Assembly: GCA_029204225.1 (NCBI GenBank) | Contig: CM055098.1 | Coordinates: 54,095,942-54,159,941, forward strand | Direction of reading: 5' to 3' | DNA from: Diphasiastrum complanatum | Lineage: Eukaryota > Streptophyta > Lycopodiopsida > Lycopodiales > Lycopodiaceae | Length of the DNA stretch: 64,000 nucleotides | Part shown: positions 59,576 to 64,000 of the stretch, piece after piece | How the letters are laid out: each line of letters begins with the position of its first letter | Position numbering within the stretch: position 1 is the first letter of the stretch | Position numbers and translations under genes: made by a program | The notes under the pieces: generated by a model | Seen by the model: only the letters and a program-made list of their open reading frames with translations | Database searches by the model: none | Told to the model about the DNA's origin: nothing

Positions 59576-60090
59576 TCGCGTCCTGAGGCAGTAGACTTCA
59601 CCGACATTAGATCTGACCTCCACAACTGGGTCTGATATATGTATTGTCTTCTCTTTCAAGGCATTACAGAAGTCATACTTTATATGATTTATATAATTAA
59701 TGAAATTTAAACAGAAACAAAATTGATCTCCTAACTTATATCTCTCTTGGGAAACATGCTCATCAAAAACTATATCTCTCTTAGAATCCAAAAAAAGAGT
59801 CTTTAGCATCTACAGGAAATCTAATACACAACTCATCGTAAAAATCAACTATAAGGCTTTTATCTATATCCGATATTATTTTATCTATAGTTGAGTTCAT
59901 GTTGTCTGCACGAGGAGTGGAAATCGACGGAATCGAGGAGTTGTTGGAGGAGTACGTAGGGGTGGTGGGTGGACTAGAACATTGGACCCTTGATGGTCTA
60001 GCCAAAGCATGACTAGAAGCACAAGGACTGATGATGGCACATGGTGGTGATATGTACGGAGATGGCAATAGAAGGCGGAAGGCACATGGT
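59570..60090 (-). pseudogene. Unknown gene P, partner of gene Y copy 2
   Basis: It lies on the minus strand, downstream of a TATA box (60293-60301) and a (TC)n leader. It has coding-like stretches NSTIDKIISDIDKSLIVDFYDELCIRFPVD and DSKRDIVFDEHVSQERYKLGDQF in neighbouring frames, preceded by a Pro/Ser-rich, low-complexity segment. No family recognised. Together with gene Y copy 2 it forms a head-to-head arrangement around the CACATG/CACGTG array. The reading is not intact. Confidence 0.4.
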
Positions 60091-60111
60091 GGCAATATGC
60101 GATTTCGGAAA

Positions 60112-60265
<154 letters not shown>

Positions 60266-60292
60266 GAAATTGAAAATTGAGATGAATCCTTG

Positions 60293-60301
60293 CTTATATA
60301 G
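60293..60301 (-). promoter_or_regulatory. TATA box facing left, next to the array
   Basis: CTATATAAG on the minus strand, 21 bp from the CACATG array. Same motif and nearly the same spacing as at 33883-33891. Confidence 0.5.
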
Positions 60302-60321
60302 TGCTCGAAAGAGTAATAATT

Positions 60322-60477
60322 GTGGTGTCTATCCGCACATGTGTAGGGACACATGTTGCATTCTTGACCGTACACATGTCGACATTTGACTCATTCGTAT
60401 TGTGGCTCGTTAACTCACACATGCAAGTATACATGTCACATTTTTTACCAGACACGTGTCGACTACTCACTTTGCCA
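60322..60477. repeat. 80-bp tandem array of CACATG/CACGTG motifs (copy 2)
   Basis: The unit anchor ACAC(A/G)TGTCGAC occurs at 60372 and 60452, with a diverged first unit from 60322. It aligns with the array at 33924-34095: TTA(A)CTC(C)ACAC(G/A)TGC, TA(T)ACA(C)TGTC and TTTT(T)CA/ACCA in the same order. Some G-box cores are changed to CATG. Confidence 0.8.
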
Positions 60478-60590
60478 TTTTTTTTTTCGCACGTTCGGTT
60501 ATCTTGACCGTTTATTTTGGAGACACGTATTTGGCCCATATCTTCTTATGTAAAGTATACGTAGCTGATTGGCCTAATAGTTTGACAAAC

Positions 60591-60707
<117 letters not shown>

Positions 60708-60719
60708 TTCACTTTGTAG

Positions 60720-61119
60720 AAAACCTTGGAAATTGATGCTTTTGCAAGTAGACATGGGTTTGAGAGAGAGACAAGGTGGAAGATAGAAGGATGCCTCCTT
60801 GTCTCAATTTCTGAAGCACTTTGTAAATAACAAAATTTGTATCCATTACGAAAGGTTCTCATTGAATGCCAGAAATCAGGAGCATAAATATCCCAATAAT
60901 ACATATAAAATTATTTTTGTCAACAAAGGCATTGCTCTTAAAGTTTTTGACTATGTGCCAGAAGATGTTTCTATGAGATCATCTGCTATGGCAATTCTAT
61001 CAGGATTCATAGATCTGAGCAAAAGAAGATTCACTCGATTTCTAGATCTGTATGATAGGAAGAAGTTCCTCCATGACCACACAACAAAGATTGTCTTTAA
61101 AGAAAATGCACAAAATTGA
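60720..61119 (+). pseudogene. Unknown gene Y, copy 2 (last exon)
   Basis: It begins after a consensus acceptor (TTTGTAG, 60713-60719) at the same point as in copy 1. The reading has [11 protein letters not shown] (compare VEVDDFATRRG-like in copy 1), FLKHFVNNKICIHYE (compare YLKYFVQNEICIQHD), NTYKIIFVNKGIALKVFDYV (compare STYKIIFVKRDIAIKILGYV) and DLSKRRF (compare ELSKRRS). It continues about 30 residues beyond the point where copy 1 is cut, to a stop at 61119 (LDLYDRKKFLHDHTTKIV). The N-terminal exons of copy 1 are absent: the upstream space holds a (TA)n tract and the CACATG array. Not fully intact. Family unknown. Confidence 0.6.
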
Positions 61120-61320
61120 ATGTACTTTTATCATTTGAGATATACATACATGTATATGAAATGAGTGAATTGTTGATGACACATTTTATTTTAAATTGTT
61201 GCCATCTATCTAGTTTTGTCAAACAAATTTACATGCTTTTTTGAATCTCTAATATTCAGTTGATCTAGTTGTGTATCAAAACTGAGCCCGTATGTAAAAC
61301 CATTCAAATAGCTTAATGAT

Positions 61321-61825
61321 CTAACTATTCTTTGAGGATGTTCCACCATGTGTATTTCGATGAAATGCTGCTCTTGCCTGCCAATATGATTTCTCCATTC
61401 CTTGTGAGGACCATATACTCAAATTGCCATACGTTTTTGCAAAAAATGATGCATGATGTCTTAATATGTGCTGCAATATTATAAAATATGCATTAGTTAG
61501 AAAAAGAGGCATTTAGAATTCATCAAGCAAGCTGTCATAAAATTGTAAAATTTTACTACAAATTCAGAAGTTTCTTACCATGCAGTAGGTGATGTGATCT
61601 AAGCCCCAAGCTACCCGAACTGCATCAACAAACTCTGTTGCTATTTTTTTCCAATAGGAGTGCATCTACATAAGAGATTTTGTCTTTTCTAGGCATTTCA
61701 ACCATCTTATCGAGCTTTTTCCAAACTTCAACCTTCTTAAGCCTTATCTTTCCTTCATCTTCAAAGTCTTGCATTGCATAAATAACATCTTTGCAAATTT
61801 TCGGTTTTCCTTGAAAGCTTTTCAT
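61321..61825 (-). CDS. Unknown gene Z, C-terminal exons
   Basis: Minus-strand gene end. A first part starting at 61825 (MKSFQGKPKICKDVIYA) is followed by EFVDAVRVAWGLDHITYCM, ending at a consensus donor (exon edge 61579). After a 108-bp intron an acceptor leads to the last exon (61470-61321) in phase 0: HILRHHASFFAKTYGNLSIW, SSQGMEKSYWQARAAFHRNTHGG and a stop. The GNLxxxSxQGxExxxxxxRxxxxRxTxxGG pattern resembles a C-terminal motif I have seen in large uncharacterised eukaryotic proteins of transposon-rich genomes; I cannot name it. The gene converges on Y copy 2, with about 200 bp between stops. The first part and the next are not in one simple frame, so it may be degraded. Confidence 0.5.
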
Positions 61826-61829
61826 CCTC

Positions 61830-62556
<727 letters not shown>

Positions 62557-62970
62557 CTCTTACCAAGTGTGTATAGCCATATATAGCATATCCATGTCTC
62601 ATTTATGATCTTTGTTTCCCTCCATATCAAAAACCCTACCAATAATGTGGACTAGATTCAATGTCTCCAACATTCAAATTTCAATCTACTAAACTCGACC
62701 TTCTACTATTTCCTTCACTGTCTAAAAGTGGTAATTCAAATAAATTTGAACTAAAATAACTTTGAAATGACAATCTCTAAGTCTATTATGAAAATTTGCC
62801 TCAATTTCCAAATAGACAAATATGACACGATTATATCCAATTCTAGAATGTCACCACATGCTCCCTCCCTGTGGCGTCCAACAAAAAACATTTGAATCAC
62901 GCCTTTAACGGAAGAAGGGCCACACACTTCCTAGAATTGGACACACCTTCCTAGAATTGGGAGTGTTGGT

Positions 62971-62972
<2 letters not shown>

Positions 62973-63061
<89 letters not shown>
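62973..63061. repeat. Compound microsatellite (CT)n(CA)n
   Basis: CT run 62973-63006 followed by AC run to 63061. Just before it, CTTCCTAGAATTGG is duplicated (about 62928 and 62948). Confidence 0.97.
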
Positions 63062-63063
<2 letters not shown>

Positions 63064-63692
63064 ATCAAAACAATGTCAGTCAATCATATTCTCGATGACC
63101 ATTATTCAACATCTTTATTACAATTGTAAATGATATTTCAATTAATTAATATGACTCTATATAAGGTTATATAGGTCACACACCAACAACTAGAAAAAAT
63201 ATCATATAGGTCACATATCATTAAGGTCTTCAATATATCATAAATGCTATTGATCATGGATCTAAAGGACCCTATGCAACCACCATTAGGAGGTCACATG
63301 ACAAAAAATCATTTTTTTACTTTGACCATATAATTATGTCATGAAATCAAATCATATCTATGACACCTAGATTTTTAGCAAATCTAGATTTTCATGACAT
63401 CATCGATTTGATATAATATTGTGTCATAAAATCTCAAAAGATTTGTCAAATTAGTTGTTTAATAAAAACATGTACTATTATTATATCTCATGATTTTGTC
63501 TTTTATGTCAAATCTTAACAAAAATTAAAATTCATAAAAATATAAGATTTGTAAAAATTAGTTTTGTAAAAATTAAATACCATCATAATGACCCATGATT
63601 TTATCCTATATGTTCAATCACATTAAAAATTATGTTTTATGTTTTTTCTTTATATTTTGGGTCAAATTTCAATTCGACACAAAAGGCAATTG
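63062..63692. other. No supported gene, AT-rich
   Basis: Repeated short words such as TCATGA(C/T) and AAATC(T/A)AGATTT near 63330-63480; no coding region. Confidence 0.45.
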
Positions 63693-64000
63693 ATGAGAAG
63701 AGCCGTGAAGAATCCCAAGAATCCCATGAAGCCTAGATGGTGCTCCAAACGAGATTGGAGGAAGGTGAAAGGGGAATTGTTGCAAAACAATCCCCAAAAG
63801 TATGAACAACAACGTAGAGCCACCGCCGAGAAGATCTTAAAACATGGCCAAAGTCACTTGGGATCGGGAGGGAAGGGGCAATCTAGAGGCCCAATTTGTA
63901 AGTGCAATATTTTTTACTATGATTCTATTTTTGTAGTGAGATTGCTAATGTTTTTTATTGCTAAACTATATTGTCTTGCTAAACTATGTTTTTTTGTTGA
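63693..64000 (+). CDS. Unknown partial gene at right edge
   Basis: An open frame from ATG 63693 to the window end without a stop. The first part is strongly coding-like and basic: RRAVKNPKNPMKPRWCSKRD, WRKVKGELLQNNPQKYEQQR, then ATAEKILKHGQSHLGSGGKG. A consensus donor (ATTT|GTAAGTG, GT at 63898-63899) lies right where the composition changes to AT-rich, so this is probably an exon of about 205 bp ending at 63897. No family recognised. The initiator could also lie upstream if the region is an internal exon. Confidence 0.45.
   Translation, partial: MRRAVKNPKNPMKPRWCSKRDWRKVKGELLQNNPQKYEQQRRATAEKILKHGQSHLGSGGKGQSRGPICKCNIFYYDSIFVVRLLMFFIAKLYCLAKLCFFV

Overview
The window is nuclear DNA from a land plant with a large, transposon-rich genome. 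It is AT-rich, has no operons, and shows GT-AG introns and many long microsatellites, including (GA)n tracts up to about 170 bp and a (TA)n tract of about 110 bp. One host intron is 7.5 kb long. A fern, gymnosperm or other large-genome vascular plant would fit, but the sequence alone does not settle the lineage.

Three genes look like ordinary host genes. (1) 187-8656 (+) is the 3' part of a FAD5/ADS-type acyl-lipid desaturase; four exons are visible and the gene starts outside the window. (2) 20060-20341 (+) is a small, probably secreted glycine-rich protein with a TATA box. (3) 46073-46612 (-) is a SOB FIVE-LIKE (SOFL) protein with both SOFL motifs, a TATA box, and a four-unit repeat of about 175 bp upstream. 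An open frame that may be a first exon runs off the right edge from 63693.

Most of the rest is fossil LTR retrotransposon sequence. Copia pieces lie at 11.6-13.0, 26.8-29.4, 30.1-32.2, 35.9-39.7, 50.0-51.0, 54.0-57.3 and 58.1-59.6 kb. Ty3/gypsy integrase remnants lie at 4.5-4.8 and 52.6-53.2 kb. A solo LTR lies at 21.3-22.1 kb. A pol-less LTR element with a large Gag-like coding region lies at 40.1-44.0 kb. Non-LTR and DNA-type elements include two minimal tRNA-like retroposons with clear target-site duplications (9.4 and 44.2 kb), a 540-bp inverted-repeat element (10.0-10.5 kb), and a 1.07-kb foldback element inserted in a Copia copy (54.4-55.5 kb).

The least expected content is a set of intron-bearing coding blocks that match no retroelement. 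These are a head-to-head pair at 23.7-25.6 kb in which one partner resembles a DNA N4/N6 amino-methyltransferase; an unknown gene at 32.6-33.6 kb; two related copies of an unknown gene (called Y here) at 34.5-35.9 and 60.7-61.1 kb; an unknown gene converging on the second Y copy (61.3-61.8 kb); and a minus-strand block at 13-16 kb. Both Y copies keep the same upstream tandem array of CACGTG/CACATG motifs and an opposing TATA box. This suggests a duplicated head-to-head gene module. Whether these blocks belong to one large mobile element is an open question and is treated as inference.
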